Below are positions 36,625 through 45,132 of a stretch of 64,000 nt of DNA, piece after piece. Each line of letters begins with the position of its first letter. Position 1 is the stretch's first letter. The notes under the pieces are model-generated. The model worked only from the letters and a program-made list of their open reading frames with translations. It ran no database searches and had not been told where the DNA came from. The stretch comes from Chitinophagales bacterium (GTDB lineage Bacteria > Bacteroidota > Bacteroidia > Chitinophagales > LD1). The position numbers and the translations under genes were made by a program. The stretch is from assembly GCA_016787045.1 (NCBI GenBank), contig JAEUVA010000019.1, positions 101,739-165,738 of the forward strand, in the 5' to 3' direction.

Positions 36625-38031
36625 TTAAGCACCAGTTCTAAACCGCTCCACCGCACGCCAAAACTTGGCAGCCGTAAAGTTGGTGGTTGCGTAAAATAGT
36701 GCTACAGGTACAAAGCAAAATATGCCTCGCTTAAACGAACTTTCCATCAACGAATACAAAGGGCTTTGCTGCGCTTTTTCATCTATAAAATAAAATAGCA
36801 AAGTGTAAGCAATAAAAGAGGCAAAGAAAAACAGCAGCACTTGCCAGCGGTCGGTAAGTACGGTGGAGCGATTTTCTTTTTTGTATAGCCAAACTAAATT
36901 TACTGCCAGCAGTACAAAAAACACAACAAAACTAATACCGTACAACTGCCCGCCATCTATGCGACCATGTTGCCCGGCAAATAGCATGGCGCTGATATAA
37001 CCCCAAACTAAATCAAAGCGCTCGGCATTGTAGCCCACACCAAAATCAAACCGGCCCGAGGTGGTGGTTTGCAATTTGAGTTTCATGTACAAAAACCAAA
37101 TGATAAACGGTAATACTGCAACCGCACCATAGCTGATGGCTTTTTTCCAGTATTTATTTTTTAGAAAATCTATACCTACAATCAGCAAAGCGGCAGCAGT
37201 AAATACTACAGTATCGCTGCGTATCCATATTACCCAAGCCATCATAGTGGCACCAATCCAAAAGTATTTTTGGTCTTTTTTATCTATCCAAATAAATGTG
37301 GCTAAAGCACCTGCACACACATAAGCAGTAGTGGGCATATTGCCTAATGCAAGAGCCGCGTGCGCAAACATTTCGGGGGTTAGCATTAAAATAAAAGTGG
37401 TTACAGCCGCAGCGGTTTCGTTAGCTGCTTCTTTTACTAAGTTGTAAAACACCAGTAGTAGAGACAAGAAAAAAAGTGTTGTAATAATTTTAGCAATGGT
37501 AGCGCCAAACACATAAGCATACGCAAAGGCAGCATGAAACAGCGGAGGATACACTCCGGCAGCCCCTTGCAAATCCCATTGGTATAAACTGATTTTTAGT
37601 TTTCCCTCCAGAGCAATTACTCTACCCAATTTATCAAACGAACCAAGTGCATCATGATCTGTAGCCGGCCAAAAAAGACACTTTACACTCACCGCATAAA
37701 ACAACCAAGCCATAATGGCAATGAAAAACAGTGATACAAAATTGATGTGTTTTAATTCAAACTTTGGCAACTGAAATTGTGTTGGTAGCTCTTTCAGATT
37801 TTTGAAATTGATGCCAAGGGCTGCTGCGGTAAGCACCATGTTTGCAGCTATCATACTACCAGAAGTTATTTTTACTCCTACTACATCAAAGAATAACATG
37901 ATGACCGACTCTACAGCTATGCCCATCAAAAACGAATAACCCACCAGCTCGCTGATGTTGTACCTGCGGCTGATGAGCAGCATGAGTGCGGCACCCAATA
38001 AGTAGCAAAGCAGTATCCCAACAATCAGCAT
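36625..38031 (-). CDS. GT-C fold glycosyltransferase-like membrane protein
   Basis: 468 residues with ten to eleven hydrophobic segments. After the first third, an extracytoplasmic loop has 'WPATDHDALGSFDKLGR', with acidic residues where GT-C transferases place their catalytic acid, and then 'YPPLFHAAFAYAY' like family GT39/dolichol-phosphate mannosyltransferases. So it probably transfers a sugar from a polyprenyl phosphate, but no family match is certain. The gene lies 3 bases after the next one on the same strand, so the two work as a pair. Confidence 0.6.
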   Translation of the reverse strand: MLIVGILLCYLLGAALMLLISRRYNISELVGYSFLMGIAVESVIMLFFDVVGVKITSGSMIAANMVLTAAALGINFKNLKELPTQFQLPKFELKHINFVSLFFIAIMAWLFYAVSVKCLFWPATDHDALGSFDKLGRVIALEGKLKISLYQWDLQGAAGVYPPLFHAAFAYAYVFGATIAKIITTLFFLSLLLVFYNLVKEAANETAAAVTTFILMLTPEMFAHAALALGNMPTTAYVCAGALATFIWIDKKDQKYFWIGATMMAWVIWIRSDTVVFTAAALLIVGIDFLKNKYWKKAISYGAVAVLPFIIWFLYMKLKLQTTTSGRFDFGVGYNAERFDLVWGYISAMLFAGQHGRIDGGQLYGISFVVFFVLLAVNLVWLYKKENRSTVLTDRWQVLLFFFASFIAYTLLFYFIDEKAQQSPLYSLMESSFKRGIFCFVPVALFYATTNFTAAKFWRAVERFRTGA

Positions 38032-38034
38032 GGT

Positions 38035-38787
38035 TTATGGCGTTTGGATGCCCGCAGGCGGTTCGTTAATAGGCAATAAGGCATCGGCAGGGCGTTGCTC
38101 TACCGGCACATTGTATTTCAGTTTCTCGTATCCGCGACCATCTAATATCAAAACGTGTGAAGCGCGTTTCGCTAAGTCGGGATATTTTTCTTCGTCACCA
38201 ATATTGATGCAGAGCCGGGGATATATGAAAAACTCTAACCATTCCATCTCATATATAAAATTGTACTTAGAATTGTTGCTGATAACACTATCGCCTTTGG
38301 GTACAAGTATTACCGCATTTTCAGGTGTGGTGTTCACAATGTTTTTCAGAAAATCATAGGTACCCACTTTGTATCGCATCTTTGCCTCGTAAAGCGAATA
38401 TGCGGTGCTGTCTAACCCCTTGCTGTGTAGCTCAGCACTCACTTTTTCAACGGTTTCTTTACCGGCAATGGCCACATCATGCACCACAAAATTATAGCCG
38501 CGCAGCAAACGGGTGGTAAACGAGGTGTCGTTTTGAATTTCCATGATTCGGTTGTACAACTCTATCAACCGCTGCTGATTGGTACCTTGCTGGCGCAGGG
38601 CATAAAACTCATTGGTGAGTTCGGGTAGCTCGCGTTGCTTTTTGTTTTTTTGATCAACAATAAGTAGCACCAAACCAAAAACAACTACCAACGCCAAATT
38701 GCGCAACACATATCCAAACGAAGAGTTTTCTGCAGAGGCAGTAGTAGCGGGTTTCTTACCAGAAGATTTTGCGGGTTGCTTGGCCAC
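38035..38787 (-). CDS. Single-pass membrane protein of unknown function, partner of the GT-C-like protein
   Basis: 250 residues. A short, Ser/Ala/Lys-rich N-terminal tail precedes one membrane helix at about residues 27-46 ('LRNLALVVVFGLVLLIVD'), then a helical segment and an extracytoplasmic domain with 'AVILVPKGDSVIS...YEMEWLEFFIYPRLCINIGDE', which resembles domains seen next to polysaccharide-related membrane transferases. I recognise no catalytic motif. Together with the following gene, it probably acts in assembly of a surface glycan. Confidence 0.6.
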   Translation of the reverse strand: MAKQPAKSSGKKPATTASAENSSFGYVLRNLALVVVFGLVLLIVDQKNKKQRELPELTNEFYALRQQGTNQQRLIELYNRIMEIQNDTSFTTRLLRGYNFVVHDVAIAGKETVEKVSAELHSKGLDSTAYSLYEAKMRYKVGTYDFLKNIVNTTPENAVILVPKGDSVISNNSKYNFIYEMEWLEFFIYPRLCINIGDEEKYPDLAKRASHVLILDGRGYEKLKYNVPVEQRPADALLPINEPPAGIQTP

Positions 38788-38839
38788 TTAATTTGTGTTG
38801 CAGCAAACAAAAGAAACTTTTGGCAATTGCAAATTGAGA

Positions 38840-40327
38840 CTACGATTTGCGGGGGTGCATCGGCAAACTTTCAATCCAACTTTCGTACGGTTTAATGCCG
38901 GATATGAGGTGTTGAGAATGATCGTCAGCCGGTAGCTTGCTGTAAATTTCTTTTAGCAATTTGATGTATTTTGTAGTGCTAACCTGGCTGCCTTTTGTGC
39001 CTAAGTCATTAAAAAAATCAAGCAATGTTTTAGTGTGTTCTTGCAGCAGCTGCAGTTTTTTAAACTTGCGTGCGATAGATTTTGTGAGGGCAGGGAGCAA
39101 ATGATAGTTGCCCAGTTCGGCTTGAATCATCAGCCAAAACAACTCTACATCGCGGTAGGCCAAAGGTGCTTTTTTTTGCAAGTAGGAGCGTTTGATATGA
39201 TGAATGTAGAGGTGGATGCACTTTTGATACTCGCGAGCAAAGAATAGAAGGTAAAGAGAGTAAATGATGTTGCCATCGTAATAGTACACCGGATTTTCGC
39301 CATCAAATTGCTCCGGATATTTGTCAATAACAGAAGAGCAAAACTTAGCCCCAGTACTATAATCATCTGCAAAGCAGAAGTTGCTCAACTTAAAGTTGAC
39401 AAACCTCATTCGGTTGAGTGTATTAACATGTTCGTTTGTTGTTTTAAGCGCACCAAGCTGATTTAGCAAGGTGTGCGCCTCCGCATACTTATTGTTGTAC
39501 ATAGCTGCCATGGCCGCATACATCAAAGCGCGCGAGTAGTAGTGCACGTTATTTACATCGCGTTTCTGCCGTTTTTCAGCTTTCAAATACTGACAGGCAA
39601 TTTGGTAGGCGCTTTTTACCTCATTCTTTTTTAAATAAAAATTGATCAAGGCCTCATTGCTTGTTCGTTTTTCATTAATGTGTACTTGCGGTGAATCAGT
39701 TTTTAGCAAGGTAAAGTCAATGTCGCTCTCGGTAACACTGTCCTCCATTTCACCCTTCATTTTTAAAGCGAGCGCACGCAATTTTCCATACTCAAAGTTG
39801 TAGCGTAAATGTGCCTGCTCGCGATGCAAAAGTGCAGTTAACTCATCGTACACTTGTTTGTAATACGAAGAGGGTTTGTATGCGCCCAGCTTAACGTTAT
39901 TAAGTTGGTGATAAGTACGGGCAAACAGGTATTCAAAGCTGGTGTGGTGATGTTTGGCAGCAACATCGCGCGCGTGTTTACGCTCTTTAATAGCTTTATC
40001 CGAAAGCCCTTTCATTTCTAAAATGTATGTGCGGGCGTATTTGTTGGCTAAATACAAACTGATGTTTTTTTCAGTGTTGTGGTAAAGCACTAATGCATCC
40101 ATCAATAAATTGTATAAGTAGTTTTTTACTACCGGCAAGTGTTTAATGTTTTTTTTCAAAGGTTGCTCATCATACTCCTTCATTTTGTCAATGGCGTTAA
40201 ACAGCCGGAGATATTCATTCCCTTTTTCAGAGTGCCGGGAAGCATACTTTTTAAAAAAGCCCTTTTCATTGGCATTGAGCGAGCGAATGAGTTGAAACAG
40301 TTCTGTAGAGCCGGATGTACGGGGCAT
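38840..40327 (-). CDS. Helical-repeat cytoplasmic protein of unknown function
   Basis: 495 residues from the ATG at 40327 ('MPRTSGSTELFQLIRSLNANEKGFFKKY'); the reading back to 40531 only adds sequence that does not look coding. Long, basic and helical, with TPR-like helix pairs ('SALIFYLKKNEVKSAYQIACQYLKAEKR'-type segments, 'MAAMYNNKYAEAHTLLNQLGALK'). Proteins with the same N-terminus exist widely in Bacteroidota and have no assigned role. It is divergent from the nitronate monooxygenase. Confidence 0.72.
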   Translation of the reverse strand: MPRTSGSTELFQLIRSLNANEKGFFKKYASRHSEKGNEYLRLFNAIDKMKEYDEQPLKKNIKHLPVVKNYLYNLLMDALVLYHNTEKNISLYLANKYARTYILEMKGLSDKAIKERKHARDVAAKHHHTSFEYLFARTYHQLNNVKLGAYKPSSYYKQVYDELTALLHREQAHLRYNFEYGKLRALALKMKGEMEDSVTESDIDFTLLKTDSPQVHINEKRTSNEALINFYLKKNEVKSAYQIACQYLKAEKRQKRDVNNVHYYSRALMYAAMAAMYNNKYAEAHTLLNQLGALKTTNEHVNTLNRMRFVNFKLSNFCFADDYSTGAKFCSSVIDKYPEQFDGENPVYYYDGNIIYSLYLLFFAREYQKCIHLYIHHIKRSYLQKKAPLAYRDVELFWLMIQAELGNYHLLPALTKSIARKFKKLQLLQEHTKTLLDFFNDLGTKGSQVSTTKYIKLLKEIYSKLPADDHSQHLISGIKPYESWIESLPMHPRKS

Positions 40328-40417
40328 AGTAGAGCTTTCGCACAAATAAAGCAGGAATGTCAGTATGAAAGAGAAACCCGGACAAAGTATTGATAACACT
40401 TTTTTTATGTTTACCAC

Positions 40418-41410
40418 ATGACTCCAAAAGTAGATACCGCACTTACCCGAATGCTGGGCATAGACTACCCTGTGATTATGGCTCCCATGTTTTTGGTGAG
40501 CAATGCAAAAATGGTGATAGAGGCAGCTCATGCCGGAATAGCCGGCTCAATCCCCGCATTGAACTATCGTACCGATGCAGAGTTTCGTAAAGCGCTTACA
40601 GAGATAAAGCAAGCCACCGACAAAGCATTTGGCATTAACTTGATTACCAACAAATCAAACATTCGTTTGCGTGAGCAGTTAGATACCTGCAAAGAATTTC
40701 GGGTGCCGTTTATTATTACATCACTGGGTTCTCCACAACAAGTAATTGAAGAATGCCGACCATTAGGCATGAAAGTTTTTTGTGATGTAATAGATTTGGA
40801 TTACGCCAAAAAAGTAGAAGCCATGCAACCCGATGCGCTGATAGCTGTAAATAATGAAGCAGGCGGCCATGCCGGAAGAATTTCACCCAAAGATTTGATT
40901 ACCACATTAGTGAACAATTGCAAAGTACCCGTTATATCTGCCGGTGGTGTGGGCAATGGCGCGCAAATGAAAACCATGTTAGATTATGGTGCTTGCGGCA
41001 TATCTATAGGCAGCCCTTTTATTGCCAGTACCGAAAGCCCCGTATCGCAAGAGTATAAAATGGCCTGCGTTAATTACGGAGCAAAAGATATTGTGATGAC
41101 GACCAAACTATCGGGCACTCCATGCACAGTTATTAATACCGATTATGTAAAAAGTATAGGTACCGAACAAAATTGGTTTGAGAAACTACTGAACCAAAAC
41201 AAGCAACTAAAAAAGTGGACTAAAATGCTCACCTTTTACAAAGGCATGAAACTTTTAGAGAAAGCGGCCTTTAGCGCTACCTACCAAACCATGTGGTGTG
41301 CCGGCCCATCTATAGAATATGTTAAAGATATACGACCTGTAAAAGAAATTGCTGCTTCGCTGATTAATGAGTATTTTGAAGCAGCGAAAAATCAATCTGT
41401 AACCGCATAA
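40418..41410 (+). CDS. Nitronate monooxygenase / NPD-like FMN protein
   Basis: 330 residues of a TIM barrel: 'DYPVIMAPMFLVSNAKMVIEAAHAGI' opens the FMN site, 'NEAGGHAGRI' holds the catalytic-histidine block and 'PVISAGGVGNGAQMKTMLDYGACGISIGSPFIAS' the phosphate-binding loop. The enzyme oxidises alkyl nitronates (or 3-nitropropionate) with flavin. Family members differ in substrate, so the reaction is inferred. A hypothetical lipoprotein follows 12 bases later. Confidence 0.9.
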   Translation: MTPKVDTALTRMLGIDYPVIMAPMFLVSNAKMVIEAAHAGIAGSIPALNYRTDAEFRKALTEIKQATDKAFGINLITNKSNIRLREQLDTCKEFRVPFIITSLGSPQQVIEECRPLGMKVFCDVIDLDYAKKVEAMQPDALIAVNNEAGGHAGRISPKDLITTLVNNCKVPVISAGGVGNGAQMKTMLDYGACGISIGSPFIASTESPVSQEYKMACVNYGAKDIVMTTKLSGTPCTVINTDYVKSIGTEQNWFEKLLNQNKQLKKWTKMLTFYKGMKLLEKAAFSATYQTMWCAGPSIEYVKDIRPVKEIAASLINEYFEAAKNQSVTA

Positions 41411-41422
41411 AAAAATAATACC

Positions 41423-41887
41423 ATGATTAAGAAAATATTTCCTGCTCTGATAGGTGTTGTGGTCATACTCAGCATTGGCTCTTGTAAAAAAATTCAGGAG
41501 GATATGATTGTAAAAGGCCTTTGGACGTTAGAAAGTGTACAGATAGACACCTTTCCGCAAAACCAAATGGAAACCTTTTTGCAGTACTACAACACCGGTA
41601 ATGACTGCTGCCGCTATCAGGTGGACTTTCAGGATAACGATATTGTGTTTGGCTATTACGTAACGCACGATACCTTCAACTACGTAACTATTGGTAAATG
41701 GAAACTGAATAAATACAATGAGATATATGTAAAGTTAGACAAGTACGTAGATGGTAATTTTACCATACATAAAGTGGGCAACAAAAAATACGAAATGGAA
41801 TCTGATGCCAACCATATCAAAGCGTTTGATGGCATCTCCGCAGAGTTGGATACCACCTACACCAAACTGATAGTAAAGAGAAACTAA
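41423..41887 (+). CDS. Small lipoprotein
   Basis: 154 residues. The signal peptide ends in a good lipobox (I-G-S-C at about residue 20). The rest is beta-rich ('LWTLESVQIDTF', 'IGKWKLNKYNEIYVKLDKYVDG') like a lipocalin or fatty-acid-binding type fold, but no signature is strong enough to name. The gene ends five bases from the convergent deaminase. Confidence 0.7.
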   Translation: MIKKIFPALIGVVVILSIGSCKKIQEDMIVKGLWTLESVQIDTFPQNQMETFLQYYNTGNDCCRYQVDFQDNDIVFGYYVTHDTFNYVTIGKWKLNKYNEIYVKLDKYVDGNFTIHKVGNKKYEMESDANHIKAFDGISAELDTTYTKLIVKRN

Positions 41888-41891
41888 TTGG

Positions 41892-42392
41892 CTACTTGCC
41901 TTGCTCGTAGCTCTGCACTTCTTCGTGAAAGTACTCTAACTTAATACCGGCTTCCAGAAACATTTGCTCGCTTTCGACACCCGCGTGGTATTTGCGTTGG
42001 CAAACCACTCGTTTAATGCCACAGTTGATAATAAGCATGGCGCATACGCGGCAGGGAGTCATTCGGCAATAGAGCGTGGCACCATCTAAGCCAACACCGC
42101 GTTTGGCGGCCTGGCAAATAGCATTTTGCTCGGCATGTACGGTGCGCACACAATGCTCGGTTATGGAGCCATCTTCGTGTACCACCTTTTTCATTTGGTG
42201 GCCTACTTCATCGCAGTGAGGCAAGCCCACCGGTGAGCCCACGTAGCCGGTTACCAGCAACTGGTTTTCGCGCGAAATTACGCATCCGCTACGCCCGCGC
42301 CCACAGGTGGCACGCTTGCTGATGGCATCCATTACTTCCATAAAATACTCATCCCAGCTTGGGCGGTGGTACACTTGTTCGTTATTGCTCAT
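41892..42392 (-). CDS. Deoxycytidylate (dCMP) deaminase-like zinc protein
   Basis: 166 residues. Zinc ligands of the cytidine deaminase superfamily are in 'HAEQNAICQAA' (H-A-E) and 'PCRVC' (P-C-x-x-C). The N-terminal region 'SKRATCGRGRSGCVI' with extra cysteine and the insert around residue 70 match the dCMP deaminase/ComEB group, which makes dUMP for thymidylate synthesis. It follows the P-loop kinase gene by 38 bases on the same strand. Active-site residues look intact. Confidence 0.88.
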   Translation of the reverse strand: MSNNEQVYHRPSWDEYFMEVMDAISKRATCGRGRSGCVISRENQLLVTGYVGSPVGLPHCDEVGHQMKKVVHEDGSITEHCVRTVHAEQNAICQAAKRGVGLDGATLYCRMTPCRVCAMLIINCGIKRVVCQRKYHAGVESEQMFLEAGIKLEYFHEEVQSYEQGK

Positions 42393-42430
42393 AGTTATCG
42401 TAGTTATTTAAAAGTAAATTCTTCATCTTT

Positions 42431-42988
42431 TCAAATTGCTAATTGATCAAGTACTTGATCTATCTGATGGTATAGTGCATCAAAATCATCATCGTTCACA
42501 AACCGGTGGTCGGCCATGGCCATACAAGCCGATAGATTTTGTTTGTTGGGGTCGGTGCTGCTCATTTCGCGGGCTTCGTTAGCGGCAAAGGTTTCAAAAT
42601 CTATTTTATCGGTTTCGCTGCCGCGCAGGACCACTCTTTCATAGCGCAATTTTTGATTGGCATCTACGGCAAACAACACAAATCCACCAGCCGCGCGCAG
42701 GGCATTTACTTCTCCTACGGTGCGGATGCTTTCTATAATACAATTGTTACCGCTTGCTTTTGCTTCGCGCAACAATTCTTCCACAATAAAACTCGGTGAA
42801 TTTTTTTCCCGCAATTCATTGGCTAATGCCACCATGGTATCGCGATTAACTGCACGACCCAATGCATTTAATTTTTTTGTGAGATAACCTCGTACCGAAT
42901 AATGCGAAAAGCCGTGGTGCTTTGTCAAGTAATCAACTATGGTGCCTTTGCCGGCTCCGAGAGTGCCGGTGATGCCTATAACTATCAA
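42431..42988 (-). CDS. P-loop kinase, dephospho-CoA/dNMP kinase-like
   Basis: 185 residues. Walker A 'GTLGAGKGT' at the N-terminus, 'RDTMVALANELREKNSP', and the lid-type 'RYERVVLRGSETDKIDFETF' match the AAA_18/dephospho-CoA-kinase-like group that includes archaeal and phage dNMP kinases. It begins with TTG; no ATG is available near the start. Directly upstream of the dCMP deaminase, it likely phosphorylates or binds a deoxynucleotide, but that is inferred from the neighbour. Confidence 0.75.
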   Translation of the reverse strand: MIVIGITGTLGAGKGTIVDYLTKHHGFSHYSVRGYLTKKLNALGRAVNRDTMVALANELREKNSPSFIVEELLREAKASGNNCIIESIRTVGEVNALRAAGGFVLFAVDANQKLRYERVVLRGSETDKIDFETFAANEAREMSSTDPNKQNLSACMAMADHRFVNDDDFDALYHQIDQVLDQLAI

Positions 42989-43061
42989 TCCTGAATATTT
43001 TAAGTGAATATACCTTTACCCACTATCTGCCAAAATGGTTGTGAATAATTAGAGTGCAGAT

Positions 43062-43529
43062 GTGAAAAACCAAAGTAGTTTCGCGCCCATGAATTTACGT
43101 TATGCCGGATTGGCTATTGCGTTGATAGGGTTTGGTTTGCTGTTTGTGTTTAATCGCAGCAAGGTAGAGTTAGTCAGTCATGTTCCGTTTACTTGCCAAA
43201 AGATTTCATCAGCCGGTTACGAATGTCAATCTGTACTTAAATTCAACAACTCAAACTTGCTATCGGCCACTATTCTTTCTATTCACGAAACTTACAGCAT
43301 CAACAACAAAGTGGTGGCCACTATAAACCATGATTTGCAGCAAGCCGTACCCGGAAAAAAAGTGAGTAGCATACCGCTAGCAGTGCGTTTTGCAGCCGAT
43401 GATTTGCCCCCGGAAATTAACGGCAAAACTTTGTTAACCGTAAGTGGTAAAATCAAATACAAAAGTATGTTTGGCGAAGGCGAAATTCCGGTTACCGTAT
43501 CGGATACAATTATTATTTCTGGTCTATGA
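43062..43529 (+). CDS. Membrane-anchored protein with LEA-2-like beta fold
   Basis: 155 residues from a GTG. A membrane helix at about 13-29 ('AGLAIALIGFGLLFVFN') is followed by a beta-rich domain ('LKFNNSNLLSATILSIHETYSI', 'ADDLPPEINGKTLLTVSGKIKY') that resembles LEA-type-2 / WHy folds. Its stop overlaps the next gene by four bases (ATGA), so the two act together. No function is known. Confidence 0.68.
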   Translation: MKNQSSFAPMNLRYAGLAIALIGFGLLFVFNRSKVELVSHVPFTCQKISSAGYECQSVLKFNNSNLLSATILSIHETYSINNKVVATINHDLQQAVPGKKVSSIPLAVRFAADDLPPEINGKTLLTVSGKIKYKSMFGEGEIPVTVSDTIIISGL

Positions 43530-44002
43530 ACAAATATTTTTCACTCTTCATTTTTCTGCTTTGTGCAGTATGCCTTTCCTCTTGCAAAATACAGGCACCC
43601 ACTTTTAAAAACGTACAAAATTTGAAGTTAGAGCGGGCCGGGTTAACAGGTTTCAAAGCCGGTGGAGAAGCGGTTTTTAATAACCCCAATTTTATACGGC
43701 TCAAAATTACTGATGTGGCGTTGGATGTGCTTATAGATAATAAACTGGTGGGTATTTTGGGCGAGAAATCTGACATACTCATTAAGCGCAAAAGCGATTT
43801 TACGGTTCCGTTTGGCCTTACGCTCAAACCCGAGGGCACCATTTTTGACAATATCAAAAACGTGATTGGTATGGTTACCGGCAAAAGTGCCGAACTGGCC
43901 GTTATTGGAAAGATAAAAGTAAAGTGGCTTTGTTTTAAACGAGAGGTACCTATACGCTTTAAGCACAATTTTAAGCTCTCTGATGTGCAGCAAACCAAGT
44001 AG
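43526..44002 (+). CDS. LEA-type-2 family lipoprotein
   Basis: 158 residues. Signal peptide with lipobox 'LSSC' at about residue 20, then a LEA-2/WHy domain ('AGGEAVFNNPNFIRLKITDVALDVLIDNKLVGILGEKSDILIKRKSDFTVPFGLTL'). In bacteria the family is envelope-located and of unclear role. It pairs with the preceding gene by overlap. Confidence 0.78.
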   Translation: MNKYFSLFIFLLCAVCLSSCKIQAPTFKNVQNLKLERAGLTGFKAGGEAVFNNPNFIRLKITDVALDVLIDNKLVGILGEKSDILIKRKSDFTVPFGLTLKPEGTIFDNIKNVIGMVTGKSAELAVIGKIKVKWLCFKREVPIRFKHNFKLSDVQQTK

Positions 44003-44030
44003 TTGCTTTTTGGTTTTTTAATTTACTTTG
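44003..44030 (+). promoter_or_regulatory. Weak promoter candidate for the AlkB-like gene
   Basis: TTG at 44003 and TTACTTTG at 44023-44030 (one mismatch to TAnnTTTG) are separated by 17 bases, 20 bases before the ATG at 44050. A T-rich stretch between them makes the match less specific. Confidence 0.3.
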
Positions 44031-44049
44031 GTAAGCAAAATCTACGGCT

Positions 44050-45117
44050 ATGGGTATCCGCATTTTTAAGTACACCTCTGTGTATATCAGCATTGGAGTA
44101 ATCATGATTGCCTTGTTATATGGTGGGTATTATGTGTTTATAGGGCCGCTGTATGTATTTGGCCTTATTCCGCTGCTGGAGTTGTTGTTTAAAGGCACCA
44201 CCGAAAACATGAGCAAGGCCGAGGAAGAGATAGCCAAAAAAGATTGGAAGTACGATGTGCTGGTGTACAGCGTGGTGCCGCTGCAATACGCCATTATGTT
44301 TTTCTTTTTAAACCGCGTGAGTGACGATAGTTTGCGCTGGTGGGAAATAGCCGGCATGATTGGTGCCTTTGGCATTTCTTGCGGAGTGCTGGGCATCAAT
44401 GCAGCGCACGAACTTGGTCACCGCAATACCTGGTACGAGCAGTTGATGAGCAAAATGCTCTTGGTTACATCGTTGTACCTGCACTTTTTTATTGAGCACA
44501 ATCGCGGCCATCACAAAAATGTATCAACAGACGAGGATCCCGCCTCTTCTCGCTATGGCGAAAACATTTACGCCTTCTTCATTCGCTCGGTGCGTGATAG
44601 CTGGTTAAGTGCCTGGCATTTGCAAAAAGATCAATTACGAAAAGAGGGAAAAAGTTTTTGGTCGCTGAGCAACGAAATGCTCATTTATCAATTTATACAA
44701 ATTGGATTAGTAGCCGCCATTGGGGTAGTTTGGGGTTGGAAAGTGATGCTGTATTTTGTGGCTTCGGCTACAGTAGGGTTTTTATTGTTAGAAACGGTGA
44801 ACTACATAGAACACTATGGTCTTCGCAGAAAAAAAGTGGATGGCGCTTATTACGAAAAAGTATTACCCATCCATTCTTGGAACAGCAACCACCCCATTGG
44901 CCGTATTATGCTTTTTGAACTGACCCGCCATAGCGACCACCACTACATGGCCTCGCGCAAGTACCAGGTGCTGCGCCACTTTGACCACAGCCCCCAAATG
45001 CCCACCGGCTACCCGGGTATGATGGTGCTCTCGCTCATACCGCCCCTGTGGTTTAAGGTCATGCACAAGCAAATAAAAAAATACAAAGCCACACAAGAAG
45101 GGCAGGCGCTGGCGTAA
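44050..45117 (+). CDS. AlkB-type integral membrane alkane/fatty acid hydroxylase
   Basis: 355 residues, about six membrane helices. The eight-histidine di-iron signature is visible: 'HELGHR' near 119, 'HNRGHHKN' near 155, 'HSDHH' near 297, and the NYIEHYG signature near 255 that is specific for AlkB-type alkane hydroxylases. Substrates are terminal alkyl chains, but no rubredoxin or alkane-transport genes lie next to it, so the true substrate may be a fatty acid or lipid. A DUF2461 gene follows by 15 bases. Confidence 0.9.
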   Translation: MGIRIFKYTSVYISIGVIMIALLYGGYYVFIGPLYVFGLIPLLELLFKGTTENMSKAEEEIAKKDWKYDVLVYSVVPLQYAIMFFFLNRVSDDSLRWWEIAGMIGAFGISCGVLGINAAHELGHRNTWYEQLMSKMLLVTSLYLHFFIEHNRGHHKNVSTDEDPASSRYGENIYAFFIRSVRDSWLSAWHLQKDQLRKEGKSFWSLSNEMLIYQFIQIGLVAAIGVVWGWKVMLYFVASATVGFLLLETVNYIEHYGLRRKKVDGAYYEKVLPIHSWNSNHPIGRIMLFELTRHSDHHYMASRKYQVLRHFDHSPQMPTGYPGMMVLSLIPPLWFKVMHKQIKKYKATQEGQALA

Positions 45118-45132
45118 AATCATCAATTTACC

